NCBI RefSeq assembly: GCF_020360975.1
Contig: NW_025408667.1
Coordinates: 11,718,001 to 11,782,000 of the forward strand
Direction: 5' to 3'
DNA from: Hirsutella rhossiliensis
Taxonomy: Eukaryota; Ascomycota; Sordariomycetes; Hypocreales; Ophiocordycipitaceae
DNA length: 64,000 bases
Part shown: positions 22,706 to 33,956 of the stretch, one piece after another
Layout of the letters: the number at the start of each line of letters is the position of its first letter
How positions within the stretch are numbered: the first letter of the stretch is position 1
Notes under the pieces: model-generated
Told to the model about the DNA's origin: nothing
What the model saw: only the letters and a program-made list of their open reading frames with translations
The model's database searches: none
Program-made: the position numbers and the translations under genes

Positions 22706-24774
22706 TCATCCTGTTTCACAGTCCTTAAGCCACTGTGGTCGCTTGCTATTCCGCTGCGGGCGTCCCGAGCTCCGATATGCCACTACCATCTCCCGATCAC
22801 TCTCAACAGCTAGAGAAGGTCGTTGGGCACGAGCTGTCTGGTCTGGCGGAATCCTTACCTTCTTTACTAACCCGTCCTTTGGCTGATCTGGCGGCTGCGA
22901 TGTTACCGGAAGCTCTGGGGTTGGTGGAAGAGCGACGACTATTTCGTCTAGAGTCCCTGGACTCTTCTCTCGAGCTTTAGAAGGCACCCGCTGGGGCCGC
23001 GGCTTCTGTTGCGCACTTTCCCGGCTTATACCTTTGAGATCGTCTCGAAGTTGTCGACTGGCCGCTTTCTCTTGCTTCTTCGCTTCTTTTTCCTGCAATT
23101 TTCGCTCCTTTTCTCCTCTCGCTGCTTCTTTCTTTCCAACGCCTCCTCTTTTCCCTCCGCCTTTTCTGTCGCTGAACCCTCTGGAATTCCCTCTGGATTG
23201 CTTCCTCTTTCTTCTGGACCTCCATCGCCGCTTTCTTCACTCGAGCTTGAGCCACTTTTGCGGGCTGAAGACCTGAGCAGAGTTAGGATCCGTACGGTCA
23301 AAGAGATAATCTTTCAGAGCTGTACCACGCTGCCTGCGCTGTTTCTCATGAATTATAGTCTCACGGAGTCCCTTGTTCTCATATCTAAGCAGCTCAACCT
23401 CGGATTGAAGGCTTTCAAGAGTGCTCTTCAGCTTCTGAGCACTGACTTCAGCATTGGCGGTGGATTTATCGACCACTTTGTCGACAAGCCGTCGTAATTC
23501 TCGAGCGGTAGGTTGCTGCAATGCTAGGAGTCTTCCGAATCGCTGCCTGCATCGGAATCGTCGTATTCCTTCTTCACAATCTGTGACAAGACGACTTCGG
23601 AGTCCAAAGGCAGGAGGCCGGTCCGCATCCACCCGCTTGCAATGTTCTCCGGGGAGAAGGACGCCTCCAATGCGTTCCAAAACAAGGTCCAGAATTCGCG
23701 TTTGGACAGCCCAACAAGTCCTTGTGTTTTTGCCATCCACCGGATAAGCTGATTTGTATATGCCGTCGACAAGGGACCGAATAGAGATACGTCCAGGGGC
23801 TGGAGCCGATGAGTAGAATGAGGGGGAAACACCGCAACGATGATCCGATGCTGGTCACACCACTCCAGAAAGTCCATATTAATATGGCTCGAGTGGCCAT
23901 CGGTAATGAGAAGGCGATAATCGCGGCCGTTTCGCGCCTTTGCCTTAGTAAACCGATCAAAACGAACACAAGCCACTCTTTTCCAAGCTCGTGGTTGGTC
24001 CAGCCTGTATCTGAGGTCGTAAAGAAGGCTGATTGATGCTCTGGGTCAAATTCCGTAAGCCAAGCATCCTGAACTTGTCCTGGCTTGCCTTGGTAGATGA
24101 GAAAGGAGGCAGCGATGTCATGTCCTGACAGATGCAAGCTACGAACGTGATCCAGGATCGATTGCCATCTTGCGATGCACCGAGCAATTTGCCTTGCTTT
24201 TTCTGATTGAGAGAGAACACTCTCTTAGTTCGGTTGATGATACCCAAGAGAAAGCCTTTTTCGTCCATGTTATACGTGTTGCAAGGGGCGATGTCGTATT
24301 CCTCAATTTTTGAGCGTATCTTCTACCGTCAGCAACGGAAATGAGATGCTGTGCATCAACGTACCAGCTCAAAATAATCTTTATACCTTGAAGCACTGTC
24401 GGCTCTCTTTCGCGCCACATCAAATCCATCGAACCAGGTACAACCAAGCTCGTTACGATGGCGATTGACGAAGCTATACGGCCAGTTCTTTCCGACCTCC
24501 ATTTTCGCCATATCCTGAGCGAAGTTCTTGATCATAGACAGCGTAGGCGGGATGCCACGTGACGAAAGCTTATGAATATAAGCAACAAGATCTAGTTCCT
24601 GCTGTTTTGACAGTCGAGATTTATAGAGGGAGTCCGCATCGCGTCTTGAGCGCTGTTTGCCTTGATGGCGGCGGCGCAACGTGGTCTCATCGCAGCCAAA
24701 TTGGCGAGCTGTTTCAGCGTAATTGACCGATTCTGAGGACTTCAGGAAAGCAAGCGCTTCGTCAATAGCCGCCA
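22706..24774 (-). pseudogene. pogo/Tan1-type transposase, family B copy 2
   Basis: Starts MAAIDEALAFLKSSESVNYA. An HTH_Tnp/psq helix set (YAETARQFGCDETTLRRRHQ) and a CENP-B-like HTH (VGKNWPYSFVNRHRNEL) precede a 44-nt intron (GTACGT near 24361 to GGTAG near 24318). The DDE core follows: NMDEKGFLLGI (first Asp), LITDGHSSHINMDF (second), LQPLDVSLFGP (third). The C-terminal part to 22706 is a charged tail with a Lys/Glu-rich coiled coil. Shifts near 24120 and 23950 and one in the tail break the frame, each by a single base. Confidence 0.8.
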
Positions 24775-24835
24775 TGGTTGTTGAGATGTTCCAGATTGAT
24801 GTTGAGACAGAATGTCGGTGTATGTATGTGTATTT

Positions 24836-26059
24836 CACCCGGAGGATTTCTCCTATAGGGCCTAGACGTAAAAGCTACTGACATTTCAATACATTAATGC
24901 GTAACACCTTAAGCCCCACGGGTCAGCATACGCTACACCAACCTCGCCGCTACTCGCTCCGTGACAGGCCTGCTTGAAGGCCAATTTCTCCAAGTGTTCA
25001 GCGTCCTACCTTCAGCAGCTGAAGCGCGGTCTGTCGAAATCGAAGTCGAATACCTGTGTGTTAGTATTGTTGAAGGTTAGTGCCATAATCGATCCTAAGT
25101 GGATTCTCACTTCCGCTGCTTAGCCCGAAGGGCCAGACGCTGCCTGCGTCTCATCCCCAGGGTTCCGCGCCCGACAGTTCCGGCTGTACGATTCGTGTGG
25201 TCCACCGCAGGGCACGCACTGGCACTGTCTCCTTGCATTCTCTGTGGTGATGTTCTGCTTTCGCGCATCTGCCACATCTTTGCGGCTTCTTGCATGAAAA
25301 CGGCTTGTGTCCCATCTCTTGACAGTTGAAGCACTGAATCGGTCCTACGCGGCGTTCAAAAACATTGGTGCAGGCGGACTCTCCCGCAACATCGAACCAC
25401 ACGCCGTCCAGAAGTCTTTGCGCGTCACTCTCTTTAGTGACATAGATCACCATTGACCCGTACGCTTTGGCTTTCTCTGTTGCTAAGCCAGGTGATCTTG
25501 GCAATCGTGACGTAATTCTCGGCTCCGAGCGCCTCAGCTGCGCCCGGCAGAACGTTGCCTTCGGCGTCCAGCACTGCGGTACGCTTGGTGTTGTCGACTT
25601 TGACAGGGTAAAGCTGATCTCTCAGTACCCTGGCTCCCGAAGTTACCGTCTTCTGCGCTGCTTCCTTGACCTGCTTCAACTCGGTTTGGTCTCTGCATAA
25701 AATTTTGATCCGGTCGGGGTTTCGAGCGTCTGTCACGACCGCTGCGCATTTCCAAGTCTCCTGCCTCTGACTCTTTCTCATGTCGCTCTCTATGGCTTTT
25801 CGGATGTTGCCGATCTGCGTCTGGCACCTGTTCGCTTCTTCGACTCGTGATGTGTCCACCGTACAGTAGAGACTATCGCTGACGGCTGTTCGTGCCGATT
25901 TAGCTGCTGGTACGGTGCCCCGGTTCATTGTCTGGATCGTCGGCGATGGCCCTGCAGCGCTCGCATACGACATCTGCGGACTGCTCTGCAGAGAAGATGC
26001 GGGCGTAGCCAGGGTCTCTAACTGCGCTCGGATGTGACGAAGCTCATCTCTCATCTCTT
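24836..26059 (-). mobile_element. Internally deleted LINE (Tad1-like): ORF1 plus 3' end
   Basis: On the minus strand ORF1 (26054-25107) runs almost directly into a 3' end of about 240 bp (25070-24836), with no endonuclease or reverse transcriptase between. The 3' end reads GCTGAACACTTGGAGAAATT, then CAAGCAGGCCTGTC, GTGGGGCTT and CCTCCGGGTGAAATA, followed by an ACATACAT-type microsatellite tail. It inserted next to the 5' end of the family B transposase gene. Confidence 0.75.
25107..26054 (-). pseudogene. LINE ORF1 (gag-like, CCHC zinc knuckles)
   Basis: The N-terminal part has a short coiled-coil-like stretch (RHIRAQLETL) and a Ser/Pro-rich linker. A middle RNA-binding domain (KILCRDQTELKQVKEAAQKT) follows. 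After a one-base shift near 25480 come two CX2CX4HX4C knuckles, CFNCQEMGHKPFSC and CGRCAKAEHHHREC, and the remains of a third in another frame. This layout is typical of Tad1/I-clade ORF1 proteins, which bind element RNA. Confidence 0.8.
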
Positions 26060-26070
26060 TCCCTTGTCGG

Positions 26071-26488
26071 TAGTAGTAGTAGTAGGATTTATTTCGCCCG
26101 GAGGGAGGTCCCTATAAGGCCTTTACACTGTCTAGAGTACAGTTCAACACGTTTGTTCCTTGACTCCCCAAGCCCCACAGATCATCTTACGCTGCGCCAA
26201 CCGTACCACTGTTTTCGCTTCATGACAGACCTGCTTGAAGGTCAATTTCTCAAGTGTTCAGCATCCTATTCCCAGCAACTGAAGCGCGATGTGTCGAAGT
26301 TGAAGCGTGGTTGTGTTAGTCATTGATGGTGGTTGGTACGCCGATTGTGTTTTCTCATGACGCTGTTCGCTGTTGACGGGCGGGAACCCGGGTGTGCCCT
26401 GTTCGCCTAGGGGTGCCTCCAGCCGGCTTCGAACCGACCCCTCTGCGACGCAGAGGCTCTAGACGTGTCACCACTACGCCATGGAGGC
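26071..26488 (-). mobile_element. tRNA-derived SINE, copy 2 (complete)
   Basis: 418 bp flanked by an 11-bp target duplication TCCCTTGTCGG (26060-26070 and 26489-26499). The 5' end at 26488 is the first base of a tRNA-like head with a 7-bp acceptor stem GCCTCCA/TGGAGGC, box A TGGCGTAGTGG and box B GGTTCGAAGCC. The 3' 240 bp match the LINE 3' end at 24836-25070, and the tail is CCTCCGGGCGAAATAAAT plus a CTA microsatellite. Confidence 0.85.
26414..26488 (-). promoter_or_regulatory. tRNA-like head of the SINE (pol III boxes A and B)
   Basis: Folds as a near-complete cloverleaf: acceptor GCCTCCA/TGGAGGC, D arm with GCGT/ACGT, an anticodon stem CCTCT/AGAGG with the seven-base loop GCGTCGC, and T arm GTCGG/CCGGC. 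U33 is replaced by C, and 3' of it the SINE body continues, so this is a retroposon head and not a working tRNA gene. It would drive pol III transcription of the SINE. Confidence 0.75.
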
Positions 26489-26499
26489 TCCCTTGTCGG

Positions 26500-26912
26500 T
26501 AGTAGTAGTAGTAGTAGGATTTATTTCGCCCGGAGGGAGGTCCCTATAAGGCCTTTACACTGTCTAGAGTACAGTTCAACACGTTTGTTCCTTGACTCCC
26601 CAAGCCCCACAGATCATCTTACGCTGCGCCAACCATTCCACTGTTCGCCCCACGACAGACCTGCTTGAAGGTCAATTTCTCCAAGTGTTCAGCATCCTAT
26701 TCCCAGCAACTGAAGCGCGATGTGTCGAAGTTGAAGCGTGGTTGTGTTAGTCACTGATGGTGGTTGGTACGCCGATTGTGTTTTCTCATGACGCTGTTCC
26801 CTGTTGACGGGCGGGAACCCGGGTGTGCCCTGTTTCACCAGGGGTGCCTCCAGCCGGCTTCGAACCGACCCCTCTGCGACGCAGAGGCTCCAGACGTGTC
26901 ACCACTACGCCA
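26500..26912 (-). mobile_element. tRNA-derived SINE, copy 1 (slightly 5' truncated)
   Basis: Nearly identical to the neighbouring SINE over its whole length but lacking the first few bases of the acceptor stem; it abuts the family B end at 26913. The tail is a CTA microsatellite one unit longer than that of copy 2. The TCCCTTGTCGG next to its tail became the target site of copy 2, so copy 1 inserted first. Confidence 0.8.
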
Positions 26913-26962
26913 TGTAAGTCCGGCGGGTCACGGGATCCGGCAGATCATCGGTAAATCCCTTA

Positions 26963-28024
26963 ACCTACTGGGATGCACTAGCGTATCACAGAGCATGGAC
27001 CAGACGGGAGGAACGTCATCTGGCTATGGAAGCTGAGTGCGATCGATAAGAACTAGCGTAGGATTTTGAGAGTGACAGGTCAGTCTGCAGGTCCAGGCAG
27101 CATGCAAAACACATGTCTGTAGGTTAGTTGGTTCCCACCAACTGGAGCAACCCCTACGTACATACATTCGATGCGTAGCACGTGAATGCGGCTCGCTGTG
27201 CCTCCCTTCCTCGCTCCACCTCTTATTGCGAAGCGGCAGTTGGGGCAGTATTACTCGTCTTCGCTTATCGATATGGAAGCCAAATAGCTCACGACTGTCG
27301 CCCGGTTCTAGTTCAAAATACGACATGCTCACATGTAGACGCAGTCTTCGCCGAAACGGGAACCATGCGCCTCGTATATGCGTATGACTCCGTTACTAGT
27401 TGCAAGGCCGCAACAAACCAAGAACCAACAACCGGCCTTTAAGACCAATCGGAGGTGTCCCGCCCCTGTAGGGCCTTCACTGCCTACCTAACCATTATCC
27501 TTCAGCACGAGCGTGCATTTCCATAACCTGCTGCTATAGGTGTTAATAATACCACTGCCTACCAATCAAGCCTGAGCAGCTGCGTCTCGGGCTTGCTATG
27601 GTGTCGTGCAGCCGTACAATTCAACTACCTACCGATTATTTCGAGCGCCGTTTTTGATCAAGTGTCATGAAAGCATCAATGGATAGGTTCTGCCGTAAGA
27701 GATGAATGTACGGCTCACTGTTGTTGGATACTTACCTGTGATTGTCGAGGGTTTAAAAATGGGCCACTACAGTTTTACCCTACTTAAGCAGCCTGGTGTG
27801 ACGAGTGAGTCTGCGTGCATCTCGTGCAACAATTTCTAGGTTCTCGGGATCTGTTGGAGATGAAGTGTGACTGTTGGTCGAGAAGCATTGAGGAGGGGGG
27901 GGGGGGCAGAACGGTATCAAGAGAGAAACAGTGTTGGAGCTGCTGATGTAGGTGTCGAGTACTTATAGGCGTCGGCTGGAGACGTTTGATCTCTTCATCT
28001 CTTCTACTCTGTTCACTTATAACG
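26963..28024. other. No recognisable gene
   Basis: Short frames only. It contains an 11-12 base G run near 27895-27906 and, at its right end, the CT-rich presumed promoter of the gene starting at 28025. Confidence 0.45.
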
Positions 28025-28698
28025 ATGTCAGACGCCTATCAGTATCAAGTACAGCAGAGTGCTGTGGCGGATAACTCGCAAGATTGCAGTTTGCTCCCGC
28101 AGCAGTATCCGGCCTTGCAACGCCATCCCTACCCTTACCCCCGTCAGTATATAAACCACGTTCCACAACAGCACTCTGAACTCCTGTTCAACAGCAGCAC
28201 TCTGAGTCCCCTGCTCAACAGCATCCTTCATTTCTGCCGCCAGGCATTATGCAAGCTTTCACCTCTAGCCTTCAGTACGTATTCTACCTTGCGTGAGTAT
28301 GTCAATCGCTGATGGGCCTACGTAGAGGTCAAGCTGGGATCCCTGGTAGCCAGCTTCAGTGCACGGATTCTCTTGGCATCATGGCTGGGGATGAAACCAA
28401 CTTCTCGAATATAACACGTACCCACTTCCATGGCGAACATAGCAACGATTGGAACATTTACCACACCGACAATATCGATAACGACGGAGCGCTAGGCTCA
28501 GCGATGTGTGATCAGCGGGAAAATGATCGGCTAGGCCAACGAGGCTTATTTGAACAAAGGCACCACTCGCTCCCTTGGCCTCATCAACAGTTTTTATCTG
28601 GTGAATACCTAATCGAGGCCAAGAGCCCCGATATTTTGGCTCGCCAAGGCCAGCGAAAAAGTCCACGTAAAGGACGTCGCCGTCGGAAGCGAGCCTGA
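28025..28698 (+). CDS. Hypothetical Pro/Gln-rich protein, two exons, one 1-base gap
   Basis: Exon 1 28025-28274, intron 28275-28325 (GTACGT donor, CGCTGAT branch, TACGTAG acceptor), exon 2 28326-28698. Exon 1 encodes Tyr/Gln-rich text (MSDAYQYQVQQSA; HPYPYPRQY). A duplicated 26/27-nt unit (CAGCACTCTGA...CTCAACAG) near 28163-28215 differs by one C between its copies, and only the longer copy keeps the frame into exon 2, so one base is missing near 28180. With it the frame is exactly 208 codons. Exon 2 ends in a strongly basic tail (KSPRKGRRRRKRA), a possible nuclear localisation signal. A CT-rich leader precedes the ATG. No family recognised. Confidence 0.5.
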
Positions 28699-29521
28699 CA
28701 TCCTCCCGACAAGATCGTGGGCTTGACAGCGAAGAGGTCCTCAGGTATGCTTGGAACATTCCATGCAATAATCTGACCGGCAACGCAACGAACTGATCGG
28801 AAGTCGCTGACGTTTGACCAGTTCACAACGCAAAGAAGTATCTAGTTTGCGAGACGACGCAGTCAACAAGTATTGCGCGTGGCAGTGTACAAAGGTCCGA
28901 AGCTCGATCCAGAAACAAAACTATGATCTGGCACGGGGTTGACCATAGATCATGGACTTGATCTTGAGCTACTACAAATTAACCAGGACAGCGCAGTCCG
29001 GTTATATATGAGACACGGGTGGTTGAGGGCGTGGCGTTTCGCTGGGTTCATGATATTGGGGCTTTTCTAGACCAGTCTTCTGAAGGAAACAATCTCCAGC
29101 GCGAGATCATCAGTAAGAACACTCTGGGATCTGGACTTGACGATTAGGGGGCTGGCAAGCCTGTGATTTAAAAACGGAAGAAAATGTTTACAGGGCACTG
29201 GATAAAACGAGCACTGAGCCCCACTGTACAAGATTAAGGAAGATGCTCTCTGCAGATGCTTATTACTGAGCCTTGTAATGATGATCTGTGGCGACCCGAC
29301 GCATCACTCTGCCCCGCGTTTTCTTATTAACAGATCTGGGGACGCTGAGCCAGAGCACCGCTATACGGTGTGTTCGGGTTTTGCGACTTCAATAGAAGAA
29401 TGTAGACCAACCTCAAGGTATTTGTGGCTGTTATCAGTGTGATTTATCCGTACCTCCCGCCATATTGGCTCTATGCCTACAACTACCATAGACCGTCGAG
29501 GTACGTACATGCAGCACATCG
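28699..29521. other. No recognisable gene
   Basis: Mixed DNA with short frames only. Nothing recognised. Confidence 0.45.
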
Positions 29522-30708
29522 TCCAACTCTCCCCTGTAAAAATTCTGTCCCCTGGAGAGCTGTTAGCGGCTTGCTAGCTGGGGTCAGATTTACAGCGCTT
29601 CAGCTGCGGGGTCCATCGTGGCCCTAACAGCACAGAGGGAAACCTTAGGAGAGTTCATATTCCTCTGCGAAGCCGGTCTCGACAACACGTCCACTCGGAC
29701 CTCATGGCTCTCTTCGGAACCAAGGAGCTGTGGGTATTGGAAGGTCCGCCCTTCTAAACAACGGTGGCTGGCGGCGGAGGTTTTTCTCCCTGAAGGCAAG
29801 CTGCGCGACAGCCTCTGATTCCTTCTGAGGGGTTTTCCCTACCGCCGCTCCTCGCTATTTCCATCGCTTGGTTACCGGAGCATGGACTGCGGCAGCAGTC
29901 TTAGCAGCGAGCGAGATAATCCTGACCAGGAAAACCAAGGGTTGACCATTGTGGCAATTGCCACGCGCCTGGAAGTCGCGCTGACGGGAGACAGGCTTCG
30001 ACAAGGAGCGCCAAAGAGCCTACGAAATGCTGGATGGACATTTCTCACGAAGAGAGCATGCAAGTGGGCATTGATTGTGTAACGATGGGTATGATTTGTT
30101 GTATTCCGTTGTGTCTGTCCCTCTTGCAATGCCCTCTTCTAGGCTCCCTATTTATATCCCTTGGTTCCCTATTGATATCCCCTTTCAGTTGTATAGGTAC
30201 AATATCTAGGAGGCTGGGCTCCTTTCCCAGCCCCCTTTGCATACTGACTTTCCCTAGTCGCCGAGGGCTCTTTCAGCTTCCCCGTATATGCAGTCTCTCT
30301 ACAGCCTGTGTGGCTGCCTAATGCGGTCTCCTAATAGTCTTCTGCAGCCTCAGAACTCTCTGCAGGCTGCCTTTCTGTCTAGCCCGTCGGGGCCCTTAGC
30401 TGTATACCCCGTATGGTCACCCCGAGCTCAAGATCTCAGACGTGCTTCGCGACAACATTTGGGAGGACTGGCCGCGGGGGCTCTGGTCACTTGTATTGAC
30501 GTGCTCAGCGACAACCTACCGTCGGGCGTAGAGAGCCGCCTCCAGGGATCCACCTCGACAGCTTGCCTTTGGCCTTGCAGGGAGTACTGGGTGGCCTTTC
30601 GGTGGCAGGAATTTTAGATAGTCTAGCTCAGCACGTCCTGTGCCCCGTCTCGGGGACCTGAGCGGCCTGAAGGCCGCTGGACAAAAAATGCACACACACA
30701 CACATGTC
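29522..30708 (+). mobile_element. Noncoding retroposon, copy A
   Basis: Starts near CAACTCTCCCCTGTAAAAAT and has GAGAGTTCATATTCCTCTGC and CGGTCTCGA about 130 bp in. It ends TAGTCTAGCTCAGCACGTCC with an A run and a CA microsatellite (30686-30706). The same landmarks in the same order occur at 51376-52436, where the tail is a CTA microsatellite. There is no open frame longer than about 110 codons and no domain. The microsatellite tail suggests LINE-driven retroposition. Confidence 0.55.
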
Positions 30709-30954
30709 AAGTTCTCAACGTGTTACCCAGCCTCAAAGCACTGGCTGGTGTTATACTCAGGGAAGGGATGCCTGGCTTTTGAAACAAATTTTGGGATCAT
30801 CTCGTCACGGAACAGGCTGTTTGGATAGTTGCTTCTGTAGGGCTCGTGACATCGAAAGAGCTACCATCAGAGGACGACCACTTCGGAGTTCAAATCGTCT
30901 CAATTTCAGTCGAATTCTGCGAATAGTTGCTCGCTGCAGGAAGCTATTTTCGCG

Positions 30955-31695
30955 ATGTCAATATGTGAGCGGACGTCAAGAACGAGAGTCTTAATATGCT
31001 TGTGTTGGGTCATACAATCTGGAGGCATTTCGTTCTTGGCTTTACCGGACGATTCGAAGTGTGTCGGTGAAAGTGGAAGAAGTGGGGGAAAATTCCCCGC
31101 GACCAGCGGCGGGGGGGTCGCTACTCTACCCATCGTCCAAAGGCCAGCCAGCCGCTGTCGAATCGAGTTGACAAAGTGCCGGATACCTAGAGAACCGAGC
31201 GCTGTGCCACAGGTAAATGCTCGTGCTTTCAAGTTCCAATACGAGAAAATGCACACATGCGTTTTCGCCCCCATATACAGTATCGGTCACCATCCGAGCC
31301 CTTCCGCACAGAAGCCAAGTCGGCGGATTATGGCCGAGACAGCAAACCAACAGAACTTATCGCAAGACCGCCGAGTATATCCCTTAGTTGGGAAGCAAAC
31401 GGCAGTGGTGAAGTGCACCCCCTATGCAGCTCCCAGGGTGTGCCAGCCGCTACACCAACGGCCCCGGGGAGCAGACCTGTGGAGATTTCCCTTATCCAGG
31501 AAGCCACGGGGGACTAAAGACGTGATTGCGACCGTGTTCGACCGTCCGACCTCCGTGCTGCGATATGCCAGTCCACATTATTTGTTTCGGGAGCTTCGGG
31601 TAGTTTGGTGCTGTCTGAATTCATTAAAAGAGAGAATTACACTGTGCAGTTCCGCTGGTTGGGCTAGGTCCTCACACCTCAAGAATCAAGGCTGA
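30955..31695 (+). CDS. Hypothetical 246-aa frame
   Basis: The longest frame in an otherwise featureless stretch. Composition is mixed and no domain, signal peptide or membrane segment stands out. An antisense frame (30906-31274) overlaps it. No introns or promoter elements support it. It may be chance or a fragment. Confidence 0.2.
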   Translation: MSICERTSRTRVLICLCWVIQSGGISFLALPDDSKCVGESGRSGGKFPATSGGGVATLPIVQRPASRCRIELTKCRIPREPSAVPQVNARAFKFQYEKMHTCVFAPIYSIGHHPSPSAQKPSRRIMAETANQQNLSQDRRVYPLVGKQTAVVKCTPYAAPRVCQPLHQRPRGADLWRFPLSRKPRGTKDVIATVFDRPTSVLRYASPHYLFRELRVVWCCLNSLKERITLCSSAGWARSSHLKNQG

Positions 31696-33667
31696 CCAAC
31701 TGCAGGGCATACCCACCTTGGTTCCCACCCCCCCACAAACCTATCGGATATTCGGACCAGATTGCCGCTGGCAGGTGCAGCACATTTGAACGCTGGAGCC
31801 TGAAAGATGTGGACAAGCGCGAAGTGTTTGCTTGCAACAGTACCCGTTGGCGGGGCCTCTGGCAGCCAACTAAGGGGCCCCTTCCCCTTAGTTGGGCCCA
31901 AAATTCCCGGACAGCCCCAAAACTCCCGGACGCGCGCCTACAGCCCCGCTATCGCAGCTGCTTCGTAATTAGTGCGCATTCCCACCAAAACACAAGAACG
32001 CGTGATGCGCAGCACGTGTTTCAATGTCTCAATACGTCGGGCTTGAGCCGACGGCCACGTCAAGGGCTGTGGAGCTAGTTATAGACTCTCGCGATGCCCT
32101 CGCACAAGGGCGGCGCCGTCAGACGCGCCGCGCGCTCCCCAACGCAGTCACAATACGGCAGGCGGCTCAGATCTTCGGTGTACCGAGCTCTACGGTACAA
32201 GACGGCGTCAAGCGGCATCCACGATGGCTTCAGGGTCGCGTTCGAAGCCGTGGCCGGCCAAGGCTGCTCTCGGACGACGAAGACGATGCCATCGCCGCCT
32301 ATGTGATATGGCTACAACGCTCTGGCTTCCCAGCGAGCAAGATACAGGTCGAATCGGCCGCTCTAATGCTCCTTCAGCGCCGTAACCCCAACGCGAAGCC
32401 ACCAGGCAAAAACTGGTATCGTCGTTGGCTTCAGGACCACCCAGAGCTTCGAACCACATATTTAAAGGCCGTAGAGAAGTCCAGGAAGGTATTTGAGGCC
32501 AGCGATGTGTCATACGTCGAGAAGTTCTTCTCAAGGCTCAAGGAGATCGTCAGCTCGTACGGAATCGGCCCCTCAGAGGTCTGGAACGAAGACGAGTGCG
32601 GCATCCGTATTGGAAGTCTACGAGAACACATTCACGTCGTTATAGTGCGTACAACGCGTCATCAACGCCCTCAAGTCTCTGACCCAGGGAATCGCGAGTC
32701 TTGTACGCTTATTGCCGCTGCCAACGCGGTTGGGGACACGATCCCGCCTTGGCTGGTGTTCAAGACCTTCCCTTGCGAGTCTTGGGCCGAGATCAACGCC
32801 CCCGACGATATACGATTCGCACGATCCGACACAGGCTTCAGCAACAGCGAAATAACGTTTGATTGGATACACCAGTTTAATGTATGGTCTTGGAAGCGGT
32901 CTGCCCGTGCCCAACGCACCGGAAAGACCCTCGAGGAGTGGTTTGGTATAGATGAGTGGTGTAGAGAGCCCGAATATCCCTTCCTCGAGGCGGAGCCACG
33001 CCTTATCCCGGAAAACGAGCGAATTCATCGTCTTCTCGTCATCGACGGCTTCACGGGGCATACAGGCCTCGATTTCATCCAATATTGCATCAAATTTGAC
33101 ATCATCGTCGCGGTGTTCCCTCCACATTCAACGCATATCCTTCAGCCGCTCGATGTAGGCGTTTTCCAGCCTCTTAAGCACGCACAGCAGAAAATTCTAC
33201 ATAAATTCATCGAGTCAGGGGAGCTGAACTTCACGAGGCACGATTTCCTCGAGTCTTTCTGGGAAGGGTTCAAAGAGGGCTTCGCAGCGTGTTATATCAT
33301 AGGGGGCTTCGAAAAAACGGGCATCTACCCTCCCACAGAGCAGCCGGCAATGGAGAAGCTCGTGGCCGAGCAGCTGAAGGTATCACAGGCCGTTAACCCG
33401 GCGTTCGCATCGCTCCTCCCTAAGGAAACACGCTTCCAACAAGCTGCCGACACTGTACAAGACCTTCGAACGCGTTAGCACAAGATTCTAAGCTCTCCGA
33501 CGCGTGGCAGGCTTTCCAACGTCTCCCAGACCGTCACAGAGGCATCTCTTCTTGGCTCTACACTGGCCAAGTACTATAGAGACCGCCTACAACGCATCGA
33601 GAAGATAAGCAGCCGCCCGAGGCGCGGCAAGGCTGTCAAGGCTGCCGAGGGCACTTTCTACACTAGC

Positions 33668-33956
33668 TGATGCGTTTTTGCGTGTCCCTACGCACACTGG
33701 GGCGTTGGGCACGGCACCAAGCATCAAGGACACCGGCTGCCGCACGCGCAGCCATGTGAACAGGCAGCCGTGTGAACAGGCAGCCGTGTGAAACAGGCAG
33801 CCGTGTGAGCAGGCATCGGTATGTGGCTGCCTTGTAAACCGGCCGGATCACCTAGATAGTCCGACCTGGCTGCCTCCTACATAAGGATGAAGCAGTCATA
33901 GCTTAGTTGGAGAGACAACCATCCCACTTCATCTCATTCATATGCAAAATGCATCA
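33668..33956 (+). repeat. 5' LTR of the gypsy element
   Basis: Starts TGATGCG and ends TGCATCA. It contains about four units of a 16-17 bp repeat of the type CAGCCGTGTGAACAGG. It differs from the 3' LTR by a T-run length near position 10 and by a few bases in the last repeat unit. Confidence 0.95.

Larger units (their letters stand above)
22557..26960 (-). mobile_element. pogo-type transposon, family B copy 2, with nested LINE/SINEs
   Basis: Ends AGGGATTTACCGGTGATCTG at 22557 and its mirror ending AAATCCCT at 26960 are about 50 bp long and nearly perfect; TA lies outside at 22555-22556 and 26961-26962. The transposase gene (minus strand) occupies 22706-24774. From about 24836 to 26912 the element is occupied by a LINE piece and two SINEs, which explains its 4.4 kb length against about 2.1 kb for copy 1. 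Confidence 0.85.

Noticed and set aside
26414..26488. A tRNA gene with anticodon-loop GTC (Asp)
   Set aside because: The fold is good but position 33 is not U, the sequence continues into a SINE body with target duplications, and a second copy lies next to it; it is a SINE head.
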